64,000 bases of DNA from CAZKWG01 sp964615375 (GTDB taxonomy: Bacteria > Myxococcota_A > UBA796 > CAZKWG01), in the NCBI GenBank assembly GCA_964615375.1, contig CAZTOW010000052.1:1-64000 (forward strand). The letters are read 5' to 3'. This document shows, in pieces, positions 15,741 to 24,501 of the stretch (the stretch's first letter is position 1; each line of letters opens with the position of its first letter). Under the pieces are notes generated by a model. It saw nothing but the letters and a program-made list of their open reading frames with translations. It made no database searches and was not told where the DNA came from. The translations under genes and the position numbers were made by a program.

Positions 15741-17198
15741 GTGAACCAGGCCACGGTCATCGATCTCGGCGCATGCATCGGCTGTGAGGCCTGCGCCGCG
15801 GCGTGCCGCGCCGAGCACGATCTCCCGCCGGGGGTGAGCCGGCTCCACTTCAAGGCCCTGGAGACCGGCACCTTCCCGGACATGAACCGGGCCTTCCAGA
15901 TCAACCGCTGCCAGGACTGCGCCGACGCCCCCTGCGCCACCATCTGCCCGACCGGCGCCCTGCACCGACGCCCGGACGGCGCGCTCACCCTCGACGCCGA
16001 GAGCTGCCTGGGCTGCCGCGCCTGCCTCGCGGCCTGCCCTTACGACGCGCTCACCATGCACCCGGAGACCGGGCTGGCCGAGCGCTGCGACGGCTGCGCG
16101 CACCGCGTGGACCAGGGGCTGGAGCCCGCCTGCGCCGTGGCCTGCCCGACGGGCGCCATCCAGGTGGGCGACCGGGACGACCCGCTGAGCGCCGTGGCCC
16201 GCGCGGTGGCCTCCGGGCAGCTCCTCACCCGCCGCGCCGAGCTGGGCACCCGGCCCCGCGTCCACTACCGCGGCGCCCTCATCGATCCGCTACAGTCGCG
16301 CTCCGTGGGCCTCTTCGCCGCGCGCGAGCAGCATGATCCGCAGGGGCTCGCCTGGCGGGAGGGCCCGGCCCTGGTGGCCTCGGACGGACACCCTCGGGTG
16401 GGGCTGGACGTGCGCGCGGCCCTGCTGACCTGGACGCAGGCCCTCTCCGCGGGGGTCTATCTGGTGCCGGCGCTGGCGGTGCTGCTGGGCGCGCTCCCTG
16501 GAGACCAGACGATCTGGCGCATCGTGGCGCCGATCATCGGCCTGCTCTACCTGTTGGGCTCGGTGGGCGTGCTCTCCTGGACGGCCGAGCGGCGAGGGCG
16601 CCTGGCCCTCATCGTGCGCCGGCCGAACCTCTCCAGCTGGCTGGCCCGCGGGGCGCTGGCGGGCCTGGCCCTCGGCGTGATCATGGCGTTACAGCTGCTC
16701 AGCACGCTGGCGGGACTCCCGCTGGACGGCCTGCTGATCGCCCCGGGGCTCGCCCTGGCCCTCGCCCTGCCCGCCCACTCGCCCATGGCCCTGCGCCAGT
16801 GCCGCGGGCGCGCCCTCTGGCGGCCGGCCCACAGCGTGCCCCGCGCGATCTTCGCCTCGGCGATGATGGGCGGGGCCATGCTGCTGCCCTTCGTGGGCGT
16901 CATCTGCCCGGAGTACACGGGCGCCTTCGCCGCCAGCGCCGCGCTGGGCGCGCTGGGCTGGGTGGGGCTGGCCGGCGTGGACCTGCTGCTCCCCGCGCCC
17001 ACCCCGGAGGGCCAGATCGCCCGTCGGGAGCTGCGCGCCGGGCCCTGGCGCTGGCTGGCCTGGGGCGGGGCGCTGCTGGGGTTGAGCGGCCTGCTGGCGC
17101 CCCTGCTCGGCCCCTGGATCACCCTGCCCGTGCTGGCGGGGCCGCTGCTCTTCAACCACGCCTTCCTGGGAGCGGGCCAGTCCGCTCCCCAGGTCTGA
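15741..17198 (+). CDS. fused four-cluster ferredoxin / NrfD-like membrane anchor
   Basis: 485 residues from GTG 15741 (GGAG five bases upstream). Residues 1-about 190 are a DmsB/NrfC-type ferredoxin with four cysteine groups: CIGCEACAAAC, CQDCADAPCATIC, CLGCRACLAAC, and CDGC paired with CAVAC. That would hold four [4Fe-4S] clusters. Residues about 225-480 contain some 8 membrane segments with NrfD/DmsC-like features (RRPNLSSWLARGAL; ALRQCRGRALWRPA). Electron-transfer and membrane-anchor subunits, usually separate, are thus fused. It is immediately followed (7 bases) by the molybdopterin catalytic subunit, so the pair forms a complex iron-sulfur molybdoenzyme exchanging electrons with quinone. 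The substrate cannot be deduced. Confidence 0.85.
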   Translation: MNQATVIDLGACIGCEACAAACRAEHDLPPGVSRLHFKALETGTFPDMNRAFQINRCQDCADAPCATICPTGALHRRPDGALTLDAESCLGCRACLAACPYDALTMHPETGLAERCDGCAHRVDQGLEPACAVACPTGAIQVGDRDDPLSAVARAVASGQLLTRRAELGTRPRVHYRGALIDPLQSRSVGLFAAREQHDPQGLAWREGPALVASDGHPRVGLDVRAALLTWTQALSAGVYLVPALAVLLGALPGDQTIWRIVAPIIGLLYLLGSVGVLSWTAERRGRLALIVRRPNLSSWLARGALAGLALGVIMALQLLSTLAGLPLDGLLIAPGLALALALPAHSPMALRQCRGRALWRPAHSVPRAIFASAMMGGAMLLPFVGVICPEYTGAFAASAALGALGWVGLAGVDLLLPAPTPEGQIARRELRAGPWRWLAWGGALLGLSGLLAPLLGPWITLPVLAGPLLFNHAFLGAGQSAPQV

Positions 17199-17205
17199 GG
17201 ACCCC

Positions 17206-20085
17206 GTGCCGCGCGAGCCCATCAAGCTCCAGGACGCCTCCCGCGCCGCCTGCGCCGAGCGGGGAGAGAGCTTCGTCCAGGGGCCCGGCGGGGGCGCGCT
17301 CGCCGCCAGCCCGCCCCCCAGCCGCTGGCCGGACTGGATGGAGCGCGCCCCCGACGGCGCCCTCCGCCGCGTCACCCGCGTCCCCTTCGCCTGCGACCAC
17401 TGCGGGACGGGCTGCGGGCTGCTGGCCACCTGCGATCAGGAGAGCGGCGCGATCGTGCGCGTCGAGGGCAACCCCCTGCACCCCGCCTCCCGCGGCCGCA
17501 CCTGCGCCGCCGGGCCGCTCACCCTCTCCCAGCTCAGCTCCTCGGGCCGCGTGCTCCACCCCATGCGCCGCACCGGGGCGCGGGGCGGGGGCGGGTGGGA
17601 GAAGATCTCCTGGGACGAGGCGCTGGACACGCTGGCCGCGCGCTGGCGGGAGGCCATCGAGGGCGAGCGCCTCCACGAGATCCTGGTGCAGCAGGGCGCG
17701 CCCGAGCCCGACCCCTTCACCGTGCGCGCCATCTCCGCCTGGGGCCTGGACGCCCTGAGCGCGGACACCACCGCCGGGGCGCCCTCGGGCGGCCTCGGGC
17801 TCCAGCTCTGGATGGGCGCGGACCGCCTGGCCGCCGACTTCGCCGAGGCCCGCGCCATCCTGCTGGTCGGCAGCCCTCGCGACGGCAGCCCGCTCCACCC
17901 GGACCCGAAGCGCATCCTGGAGGGCAAGCGCGCGGGCGCCCAGCTGGTCGTCATCGACCCCATCCGCACGAACCTTGCCGTACAAGCCGATCTCTGGCTG
18001 GCGCCGCGCCCCGGCACCGAGACGGTGCTCCTCCTGTGCATCGCCCACCACCTGATCCGCCAGGGCGGGATCAACCGCGACTTCATGCGGCGCTGGTGGA
18101 ACTGGATGGACTACATGGAGGCGCGGTATCCTGGCGTTACACTCAGCTTCCCGCGCTTCGAGCTCGCGCTCCAGAAGCTCTACGCCCACTACAGCTTCGA
18201 ATTCGCCGAGCGCGAGTGCGGGGTGCCCGCCGAGCGCATCCAGCGCGCCGCGGACATGATCCTGGACGCCCGGGGCAGGCTGGCCGGCTGGTGCGGGGGG
18301 GCCGCGACCGAGGGCAACCTCGGCGGGTGGCAGGTCTCCCGCGCCCTCTTCCTGCTGGTCGCGCTTCAGGGCGCGATCGGCGTGCCCGGCGGGACCTCCC
18401 CCGGCTCCTGGCTGCGCTTCCTGCCCGAGCCCCCCTGGAGCCCGCCCCCGCCCGACCAGTGGAGCACGCTGTCCTGGCCCTCGGAGTTCCCGCTCGCCTG
18501 CGGCCCCAGCGCCCCGATGCTCCCCTGGCTCCTGCGCAACGGGCGCGGGCGGCTCTCCGTGCTGCTCAGCGACCGCTACAACCCCGTCGCCACCAGCCCG
18601 GACGGCTTCGCCTGGATCGACGCCCTCTCCGACGAGTCCCTCGTCGGCTTCCACGCCGCGATCACCCCGCTGTGGACCGAGACCGCCCAGCTCGCCGACC
18701 TCGTGCTCCCCGTGGGCCTGGGGCCGGAGCGCCACGGGCTCGTCTCCAGCGAGGCCGGCGTGGACCGCTGGGTGGGGCTGCGCCAGCCGGTGCTGGGGAT
18801 GGCCCGCGCCGCCCAGGGCGTCCCCTACGAGGACGCGCGCCGCTCCAACCCGGGCCAGGTCTGGGAGGAGGAGGACCTCTGGATCCACCTCGCCTGGCGC
18901 ATCGACCCCCAGGGCGAGTGGGGCATCCGCGAGGCCTTCGAGTCCCGCCAGTTCCTCGGCGAGCGCCTGCGGACCGAGGAGTATTACAACGTCATGCTCG
19001 AGCGCGGCGTGCCCGAGCTGGCCGAGGCGGCGGTCATGGACGGGATGAGCGCGCTCCAGTACCTGCGCGAGCGCGGCGTCTTCCAGGTCGAGGGGCGCCC
19101 GGGGGCCGTCCACGAGCGCCTGATCCGCGAGGAGGACCTGGAGAACGTCCGCGAGTCGCGCGAGGGCCGCGTCTACGCCCTGCGCCAGCGCCGCGAGCAC
19201 CCCGCCGGCATCCCCACCGGCTCCGAGCCCGATCCCGACGCGCGCGGTCGCCTGGCCGTGGGCGTGCGCCTGGAGGGCGACATCCGGGCCGGCTTCTCCA
19301 CCCCCAGCGGCAAGCTGGAGTTCTACTCGCCCACCGTCTCCGAGTGGGGCTGGCCCGAGCACGCGCTCCCCACCTACGTCAAGAGCCACGTCCACCAGGA
19401 CCTGCTCCAGGCGGACGAGCTCGTCTGGATGCCGCTCTTCGAGACCCCGCTGGCTGAGGGCGCGCTGGCCTCGGGCGAGCACGCCCACACCAACCCCCTG
19501 TGGATCAACCCGGTGGACGCCGCCCGCCTCGGCCTGCGCGCCGGGGACCCCACCCGGGTGGAGACCGAGATCGGTCACTTCGTCACCCGCGCCTGGGTGA
19601 CCGAGAGCGTGCGGCCGGGCGTGGTGGCCTGCAACCCCCTGCGCGGGCGCTGGCGCGGCTCCAGCCCCCCGGCCCCCCACGGCCCCCCCGGCCCCAGCCC
19701 CGAGCTCTCCGCCCTCGCCACCCTCCAGCGCGAGGGGGATCGCCGCTCGCTGGCCCGCGAGGACGGGCCCCAGGCCGCCGGCGAGGGCGCGCGCCCCTGG
19801 TGGGGAGACGCCGGGACCCCCGTGCTCCTGGCCATGCCCGTCCACCCCGACCCCGTGACCGGCGCCCACTGCTGGAACCAGGTGGTGCGCGTGCGCCCCG
19901 CCCAGCCCCGCGACGTCCCCGGCGACGCCACCGCCGATCAGGCCCGCGCCGCGCGCATCGTCGAGCTCTGGCTCCAGCGCACCCGGCGCGCCGAGGACGT
20001 CTCTCCCGACCGGACCCGGCGTCCGCGCTGGCTCATCCGCAGCCCCAAGCCGCTTGGAGACGCCTGGAAGCTCCCTGAGCGTTGA
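17206..20085 (+). CDS. molybdopterin oxidoreductase, catalytic subunit
   Basis: 959 residues from GTG 17206. Cys63, Cys66, Cys70 (CDHCGTGC) and Cys100 (GRTCAAGPL) form the N-terminal [4Fe-4S] site of the DMSO-reductase superfamily. KISWDEALDTLAARW, LVGSPRDGSPLHPDPKR, and LADLVLPVGLGPERHGLVSSEAG follow the usual fold order. A molybdopterin dinucleotide-binding domain occupies about residues 755-935 (HTNPLWINPVDAARLGL; WNQVVRVRP). At the place where most relatives have the Mo-ligating Cys or SeCys (about residues 183-193, ADTTAGAPSGG) there is no cysteine. The ligand may be Ser, Thr or Asp, or the Mo site may be altered. No Tat signal is visible, unlike periplasmic relatives, so a cytoplasmic-face complex is likely. 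Confidence 0.85.
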   Translation: MPREPIKLQDASRAACAERGESFVQGPGGGALAASPPPSRWPDWMERAPDGALRRVTRVPFACDHCGTGCGLLATCDQESGAIVRVEGNPLHPASRGRTCAAGPLTLSQLSSSGRVLHPMRRTGARGGGGWEKISWDEALDTLAARWREAIEGERLHEILVQQGAPEPDPFTVRAISAWGLDALSADTTAGAPSGGLGLQLWMGADRLAADFAEARAILLVGSPRDGSPLHPDPKRILEGKRAGAQLVVIDPIRTNLAVQADLWLAPRPGTETVLLLCIAHHLIRQGGINRDFMRRWWNWMDYMEARYPGVTLSFPRFELALQKLYAHYSFEFAERECGVPAERIQRAADMILDARGRLAGWCGGAATEGNLGGWQVSRALFLLVALQGAIGVPGGTSPGSWLRFLPEPPWSPPPPDQWSTLSWPSEFPLACGPSAPMLPWLLRNGRGRLSVLLSDRYNPVATSPDGFAWIDALSDESLVGFHAAITPLWTETAQLADLVLPVGLGPERHGLVSSEAGVDRWVGLRQPVLGMARAAQGVPYEDARRSNPGQVWEEEDLWIHLAWRIDPQGEWGIREAFESRQFLGERLRTEEYYNVMLERGVPELAEAAVMDGMSALQYLRERGVFQVEGRPGAVHERLIREEDLENVRESREGRVYALRQRREHPAGIPTGSEPDPDARGRLAVGVRLEGDIRAGFSTPSGKLEFYSPTVSEWGWPEHALPTYVKSHVHQDLLQADELVWMPLFETPLAEGALASGEHAHTNPLWINPVDAARLGLRAGDPTRVETEIGHFVTRAWVTESVRPGVVACNPLRGRWRGSSPPAPHGPPGPSPELSALATLQREGDRRSLAREDGPQAAGEGARPWWGDAGTPVLLAMPVHPDPVTGAHCWNQVVRVRPAQPRDVPGDATADQARAARIVELWLQRTRRAEDVSPDRTRRPRWLIRSPKPLGDAWKLPER

Positions 20086-20113
20086 CATGATACAAGTCCC
20101 CTGAAGGCGACCC

Positions 20114-21064
20114 ATGCAAGGCGACAATTCGGCGACCCCTCTCGAGCACCACATCCTCGGTCGGACCGACACCGGGATGGAGCGCGAGCACAACGAGGAC
20201 GCACACGACGCGCTCGTCACGGAGTGGGGCCGTTTGCTCCTGGTCTGTGACGGGATGGGGGGTCACGAGGCCGGAGAGGTGGCCAGCGCCGTCGCCCTCT
20301 CCTCCCTGCGCCGCGACCTGCAGGCGCGCGACCTGAGCGACCCCGCCGAGGCCCTGCGCGCCTCCCTGCTGGACGCCAACGAGGCCGTGCTGGACGCCTC
20401 CGAGGAGAGCGGCCACAACAGCATGGGGACGACCGCGGTGGTCGGGCTCGTGCAAGGGGAGCAGATCTGGTTTGGCTGGGTGGGAGACAGCCGCATCTAC
20501 CACTTCCGGCAGGGCGAATTGCTGCATCGCAGCATCGACCACACCCACGTCCAGCGCCTGGTGGACGCCGGGGTGCTGACCGAGGAGGAGGCCCGACATC
20601 ACCCCGACGGCAACGTGCTGGTGCAGGCGCTCGGCGGCGGGCGCGGGAACCAGCCCGACCTCACCCCGGGCGTGATGGGCCCCTTCTTGCTGCAACGCGG
20701 CGATGTCGTGCTGCTGTGCAGCGACGGCCTCTACGACCTCATCGAGGACGAGGAGATGATCCCGCTGATCGCGGGCCTCCCCCTCCCTGAGGCCCTGGAG
20801 CGCCTGGTGGGCGAGGCCAACCGCCGCGGCGGGCACGACAACATCACCGTCGTGATGCTGATCGCCGGCCAGGACCACATCGACCCCCTGCCCGAGGGCT
20901 TCACGCCCCGACGCGCCTCCCCCCGGCAGGATCTCCGGGTGGTGGTCGTCCCCGACGAGTCCGATCTCGGGCTCTGGCGCGCCCGCGCCCTGCGCTACGC
21001 GATCCCGCTGCTGGGCGGGCTGGGGGCGGGCTTCGCCGTCTCCTGGTGGCTCCGCGCGCGCTGA
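20114..21064 (+). CDS. tail-anchored PP2C-family Ser/Thr phosphatase
   Basis: 316 residues. All PPM metal-site motifs are present: GRTDTGMEREHNEDA near the N-terminus, VCDGMGGHEAGE (about residue 40), LLCSDGLYDLIED (about residue 200) and RGGHDNITVVML (about residue 238). It should be an active Mn/Mg-dependent phosphoprotein phosphatase of the bacterial Stp/PrpC type. The C-terminal 25 residues (YAIPLLGGLGAGFAVSWWLRAR) form one membrane helix, giving a cytoplasm-facing tail-anchored enzyme. It is 28 bases after the molybdoenzyme gene. A possible partner kinase lies far away at 47223-49382. Confidence 0.92.
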   Translation: MQGDNSATPLEHHILGRTDTGMEREHNEDAHDALVTEWGRLLLVCDGMGGHEAGEVASAVALSSLRRDLQARDLSDPAEALRASLLDANEAVLDASEESGHNSMGTTAVVGLVQGEQIWFGWVGDSRIYHFRQGELLHRSIDHTHVQRLVDAGVLTEEEARHHPDGNVLVQALGGGRGNQPDLTPGVMGPFLLQRGDVVLLCSDGLYDLIEDEEMIPLIAGLPLPEALERLVGEANRRGGHDNITVVMLIAGQDHIDPLPEGFTPRRASPRQDLRVVVVPDESDLGLWRARALRYAIPLLGGLGAGFAVSWWLRAR

Positions 21065-21094
21065 GCGCGGGTTATGAAGGGCGCTGGAGGGTCC

Positions 21095-21409
21095 ATGCAG
21101 CACACCATCCCCCACGGGCTCGACCACGCCACCGCGCGCAAGGCGACCCAGCGCGCGCTGGAGCATTACCAGGAGCGCTTCGCCGACTACAGCCCGAAGC
21201 AGACCTGGATGGGCCCCGACCGCGCCGAGATCCAGTTCACCGTGGCCGGCAAGACGCTCAAGGGCTTCGTCCAGGTCATGCCCCGCGAGATCGCGCTGGA
21301 CCTGGACGTCCCGATGCTCTTCGCCCCCTTCCGCGGCAAGGCGCTGGGCGTGATCGAGGGCGAGATCCGGCAGTGGATCCAGAAGGCGAAGAACGGCGAG
21401 CTGGCCTGA
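21095..21409 (+). CDS. polyhydroxyalkanoic-acid-system family protein
   Basis: 104 residues. Start chosen at ATG 21095 because GGAGG (21086-21090) precedes it; an alternative ATG at 21074 has no good SD. The protein matches the small PHA_gran_rgn family: HTIPHGLDHATARKAT at the N-terminus, GKTLKGFVQVMPREIALDLDVPM in the middle and GKALGVIEGEIRQWI at the end. Family members are found with PHA-granule genes in some bacteria but occur widely without them, and no PHA synthase is in this window. It is followed one base later by the DUF4345 gene, so they are probably co-translated. Confidence 0.82.
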   Translation: MQHTIPHGLDHATARKATQRALEHYQERFADYSPKQTWMGPDRAEIQFTVAGKTLKGFVQVMPREIALDLDVPMLFAPFRGKALGVIEGEIRQWIQKAKNGELA

Positions 21410-21410
21410 G

Positions 21411-21809
21411 GTGCGGCTCATCCGGGTCGCGCAGCTGGCGCTGGCGCTCAACGGGCTGGCCTTCCTGGGCTTCGGCCTGATCTTCGCGGTAGACCCCGAC
21501 GGGATGATGGCCAGCCTCGACCTGGAGATCTCCTCGGGCGTCGCCCGCACCGATCTGCGCGCCATCTACGGCGGGCTGGAGGTGGGGCTGGGCCTGTGGC
21601 TGCTCCTGGCCTGCGCGCGCCCCAGCCTGCACACCGCCGGCCTCATCTCTGGGGCCCTGGTCACCGGGGGGCTGGTCTGCGGGCGCGGGCTGGGGATGCT
21701 GCTGGACGGAGCCGACCCGCTGAACCCCACGCTGATCGCGTCAGAGTTCGCGGCCTTCCTCCTCTGCGCCGTCGCCCTCGTGCTCACCCGGGGCGTGCGC
21801 ACCCCATGA
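21411..21809 (+). CDS. DUF4345-family small membrane protein
   Basis: 132 residues from GTG 21411, one base after the preceding stop codon. Four hydrophobic segments (about residues 5-25, 48-68, 75-95, 108-125) and the pattern DLRAIYGGLEVGLGLWLLL match DUF4345. The biochemical function is unknown. The stop codon overlaps the ATG of the phosphoesterase gene (ATGA), so expression of the two is coupled. Confidence 0.8.
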   Translation: MRLIRVAQLALALNGLAFLGFGLIFAVDPDGMMASLDLEISSGVARTDLRAIYGGLEVGLGLWLLLACARPSLHTAGLISGALVTGGLVCGRGLGMLLDGADPLNPTLIASEFAAFLLCAVALVLTRGVRTP

Positions 21810-23263
21810 GCGACGCGGCCGCCCGGCTCGACCACCTGGTCGTGCTGATGATGGAGAACCGCTCCTTCGACCACCTCTTCGGCTTCCTCTACGAGCGCGA
21901 CGCGCCGGAGCGCTTCCTGGGCGAGGGCGAGCCCAGCTTCCGCGGCGTGGCCGGGCGGGCAGACCTCTCCTGCCCGGACGACAGCGACCCGCCACGCCGG
22001 ATCCCCCTGCGGCGACTGCCGGCGGAGACCCTGGAGGATCTGACGCGCCCCTTCCCCGATCCCGGGGAGGAGCACTGGCCGCACATCCACCACCAGCTCT
22101 ACGGCGTGGACGATCCCGGCCCCGCGCTGCTCTCCCGCCCGCCGCCGATGAGCGGCTTCGTCACCGACTATCTGCGGGTCGTCGGCGAGGGTCGCGATCA
22201 CCTCGGGCACAACGGGCTGCTCCCCGCCGAGGAGATCATGGGCTGCTTCGGGCCAGAGGCCACGCCCGTGCTGTCCGGGCTCGCCCGCGCCTACGCCTGC
22301 TCGGACGCCTGGTTCTCCTCCGTCCCCAGCCAGACCTACTGCAACCGCGCCTTCCTGCACGCCGGCGCCAGCCACGGCTGGGTGGACAACGCCCCGCCCC
22401 CGCGCTGGTCGCAGAACGACGACCCCACGATCTTCGGCCTGCTCAGCGCCGCCCTGGGGCCCGAGCTCGGCTGGCGCGTCTACTGGGATCCCGGCGACAT
22501 CGTCCCCCTCACCCGCCTCATCCACCGCGAGCTCTACGACGACCGCTTCGACGGGAACTTCCGGGAGATGGCGCGCTTCGCCGAGGACTGCGCCCGGGGC
22601 GAGCTGCCCGCCTACACCTTCCTTCAGCCGCGCATCCTCGTCGACAACAACGACATGCACCCCGCCTACTTCGTGGGCCAGACCGCGCGCTCCAGCGTCG
22701 TGGCCGGGGACCAGCTCATCGGCGAGGTCTACGAGGCCCTCTCCCGCGGCCCGCGCTGGGAGCGCACCCTGCTGGTCATCCTCTTCGACGAGCACGGCGG
22801 CACCTACGATCACTGGCCGCCGCCCGCCGCCACGCCCCCGCACGCCGAGCCCCCCTGGCCGCTGGAGCACGGCTTCCGCTTCGACCGGCTGGGCGTCCGC
22901 GTGCCCGCCATCTTCGTGTCCCCCTGGATCTCGCCGGGCACCGTGCTGCGGGCGGAGGGCCCCGTCCCCTTCGATCACAGCTCGGTGCTCCGCACCCTCG
23001 GTCGCCGCTGGGGCCTGCCCGCGCTCACCGACCGGGATCGCGCCGCGCCGGACTTCTTCCACGTCCTGCACCGGGATCAACCACGGATGGATCGGCCGCG
23101 CTTCACGCCGCGTCCCCAGCCTCCGGGCGAGGTCTCCGAGGCCCTGGCCCACCCCGCTCGTGGGCTACAGCGCGCGGTGCTCTCGCTCCTGGCCCGGAGA
23201 AAGGGCGCGCTGATCGAGGACTTCGAGGCGCTGGGGAGGGTGCTGGACAGGCTGGTGGGTTGA
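21806..23263 (+). CDS. phosphoesterase-family protein (phospholipase C / acid phosphatase type)
   Basis: 485 residues from ATG 21806, which overlaps the previous stop by 4 bases. The N-terminus RLDHLVVLMMENRSFDHLFGF carries the catalytic-site signature of the PF04185 phosphoesterase family (phospholipase C, AcpA). Later motifs DNNDMHPAY, VILFDEHGGTYDH and VPAIFVSPWISPG supply further metal and phosphate ligands. Family members hydrolyse phosphate esters, often phosphatidylcholine or sphingomyelin. Most are Tat-exported, yet this protein starts directly at the catalytic core with no signal peptide, suggesting a cytoplasmic enzyme or a non-classical route. Upstream open frame to 21596 is not coding. 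It converges with the HipA gene, 14 bases apart. Confidence 0.9.
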   Translation: MSDAAARLDHLVVLMMENRSFDHLFGFLYERDAPERFLGEGEPSFRGVAGRADLSCPDDSDPPRRIPLRRLPAETLEDLTRPFPDPGEEHWPHIHHQLYGVDDPGPALLSRPPPMSGFVTDYLRVVGEGRDHLGHNGLLPAEEIMGCFGPEATPVLSGLARAYACSDAWFSSVPSQTYCNRAFLHAGASHGWVDNAPPPRWSQNDDPTIFGLLSAALGPELGWRVYWDPGDIVPLTRLIHRELYDDRFDGNFREMARFAEDCARGELPAYTFLQPRILVDNNDMHPAYFVGQTARSSVVAGDQLIGEVYEALSRGPRWERTLLVILFDEHGGTYDHWPPPAATPPHAEPPWPLEHGFRFDRLGVRVPAIFVSPWISPGTVLRAEGPVPFDHSSVLRTLGRRWGLPALTDRDRAAPDFFHVLHRDQPRMDRPRFTPRPQPPGEVSEALAHPARGLQRAVLSLLARRKGALIEDFEALGRVLDRLVG

Positions 23264-23277
23264 GGAGAGGGGCTGGT

Positions 23278-24501
23278 TCAGCGCAGACCCAACGGCACGC
23301 GCCCCATGTGGCGTTCGAGCTCCTCGCGCTCTCGGTCGGTCCACGGGAGCGCTGCAGCAGACTCGAGCCAGGCCTCCCGGACACGGTCGGCGGCCAGAAC
23401 GGCTATCTGCTCTGTCAGTCGTTCTCCCAAACCCAAGAGCCTGCCCAGTCCGTGGAACGATGCCGGCCGGAGATCTTCGAATCGTCGGCTTCCACCGACG
23501 CTCAGCACCATCCTGTCCTCACTCGTGCTCGGGTGTGCGTAGACACCTGCCAGGAGGTCATAGGCCGGGCTGAGGCGGGCCTGCCGACCATCTGGATAGA
23601 GCATCGCCCAGTTCTTCAGGTGACCATCCCACTCTCGGCTCAGGGCGCAGAACACGACCCGCTGGATCAGCTCCTGACCATCCCTGGCCTCGAGCGCCGC
23701 CAGGACAGCCGCGATCTCCTCGACGCTTCCCCGGAAGAAGCCATTGGGCATCGGGCGATCGAGGATCTGCGCGAAGTCCTCGAAGTGGACGCGACGGTCA
23801 TCCGCACGATCGAAGCGCCGCACCAGAAAGACCTGGCCATCCCTGGAGAACTCGGCCGGGAGCCCACGCAGCTCTCTGACCCCACTGAGCTGGACGTCTG
23901 AGGTGTTCACCCCCGAGGCGCTCGCCCAGCAGGTCGTCGCATACTCGACGCGGGGAAAGGAGCATCCATCTCGGTCAAATTTGGCGATCCAGCGCCCCCC
24001 TCGCCCGGAGACAGGGACCGTGAACACACCGTCCTCGTCACGACCCACGCTCAGCTTGAGCTGCATCCCTGCCAGCGAGGGGTAGAGCCCGCCCTCGCGA
24101 CGAATCGACGTTCCCGGCAGCCGGTCCCGGCCGACGGGTGAGGGCCAGCGACGCTCCCCGGGTCGCAGCTCCACGGCGCCCGGCAGATCGTCCCCCACCA
24201 TCCCCAACAGCATGAAGTCCGTTGGATCGCCGTCCTCGTCGACGAAGCCGCGCTGTGTGGCCTCCTCGCGCAGGAGCCGGTGCAGCGGGCCACCAGGCTG
24301 CGGGAGCAGATGACCGAACCAGCCCGTGAGCCCCGAGGTCTCGATGCTGTCAGGGCGTCGATCCTCGAAGATCTGCCCGAGGGTCGGACGCTCGGGATCC
24401 CGCAGCCACTCCTGCGCGAAGCTGAACCGATAATGCTCGTCGGGGAAGCGCTCCAGCAGCCCGACCCGCTTCCCGTGCAGCCAGACCTCAAGCGCCAGCA
24501 T
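23278..24501 (-). CDS. HipA-like Ser/Thr kinase
   Basis: 407 residues from ATG 24501. It has the HipA two-part layout: an N-terminal HipA_N domain (LEVWLHGKRVGLL to DDLPGAVELRPGE, residues 4-115) and the kinase lobe. The kinase lobe has GMQLKLSV, K174 (WIAKFDR), FLVRRFDR, catalytic D292 with K296/N297 (WDGHLKNW), and D315 in SPAYDLL. The first Asn of the usual NxDxHxxN loop is Glu, but the catalytic and metal residues are kept, so it should be an active kinase. E. coli HipA phosphorylates GltX; the target here is unknown. There is no HipB-type HTH antitoxin next to it. Instead the ORF starts 14 bases inside the 3' end of a DUF262 gene. GC looks lower than in neighbouring genes, suggesting acquisition. 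Confidence 0.88.
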   Translation of the reverse strand: MLALEVWLHGKRVGLLERFPDEHYRFSFAQEWLRDPERPTLGQIFEDRRPDSIETSGLTGWFGHLLPQPGGPLHRLLREEATQRGFVDEDGDPTDFMLLGMVGDDLPGAVELRPGERRWPSPVGRDRLPGTSIRREGGLYPSLAGMQLKLSVGRDEDGVFTVPVSGRGGRWIAKFDRDGCSFPRVEYATTCWASASGVNTSDVQLSGVRELRGLPAEFSRDGQVFLVRRFDRADDRRVHFEDFAQILDRPMPNGFFRGSVEEIAAVLAALEARDGQELIQRVVFCALSREWDGHLKNWAMLYPDGRQARLSPAYDLLAGVYAHPSTSEDRMVLSVGGSRRFEDLRPASFHGLGRLLGLGERLTEQIAVLAADRVREAWLESAAALPWTDREREELERHMGRVPLGLR

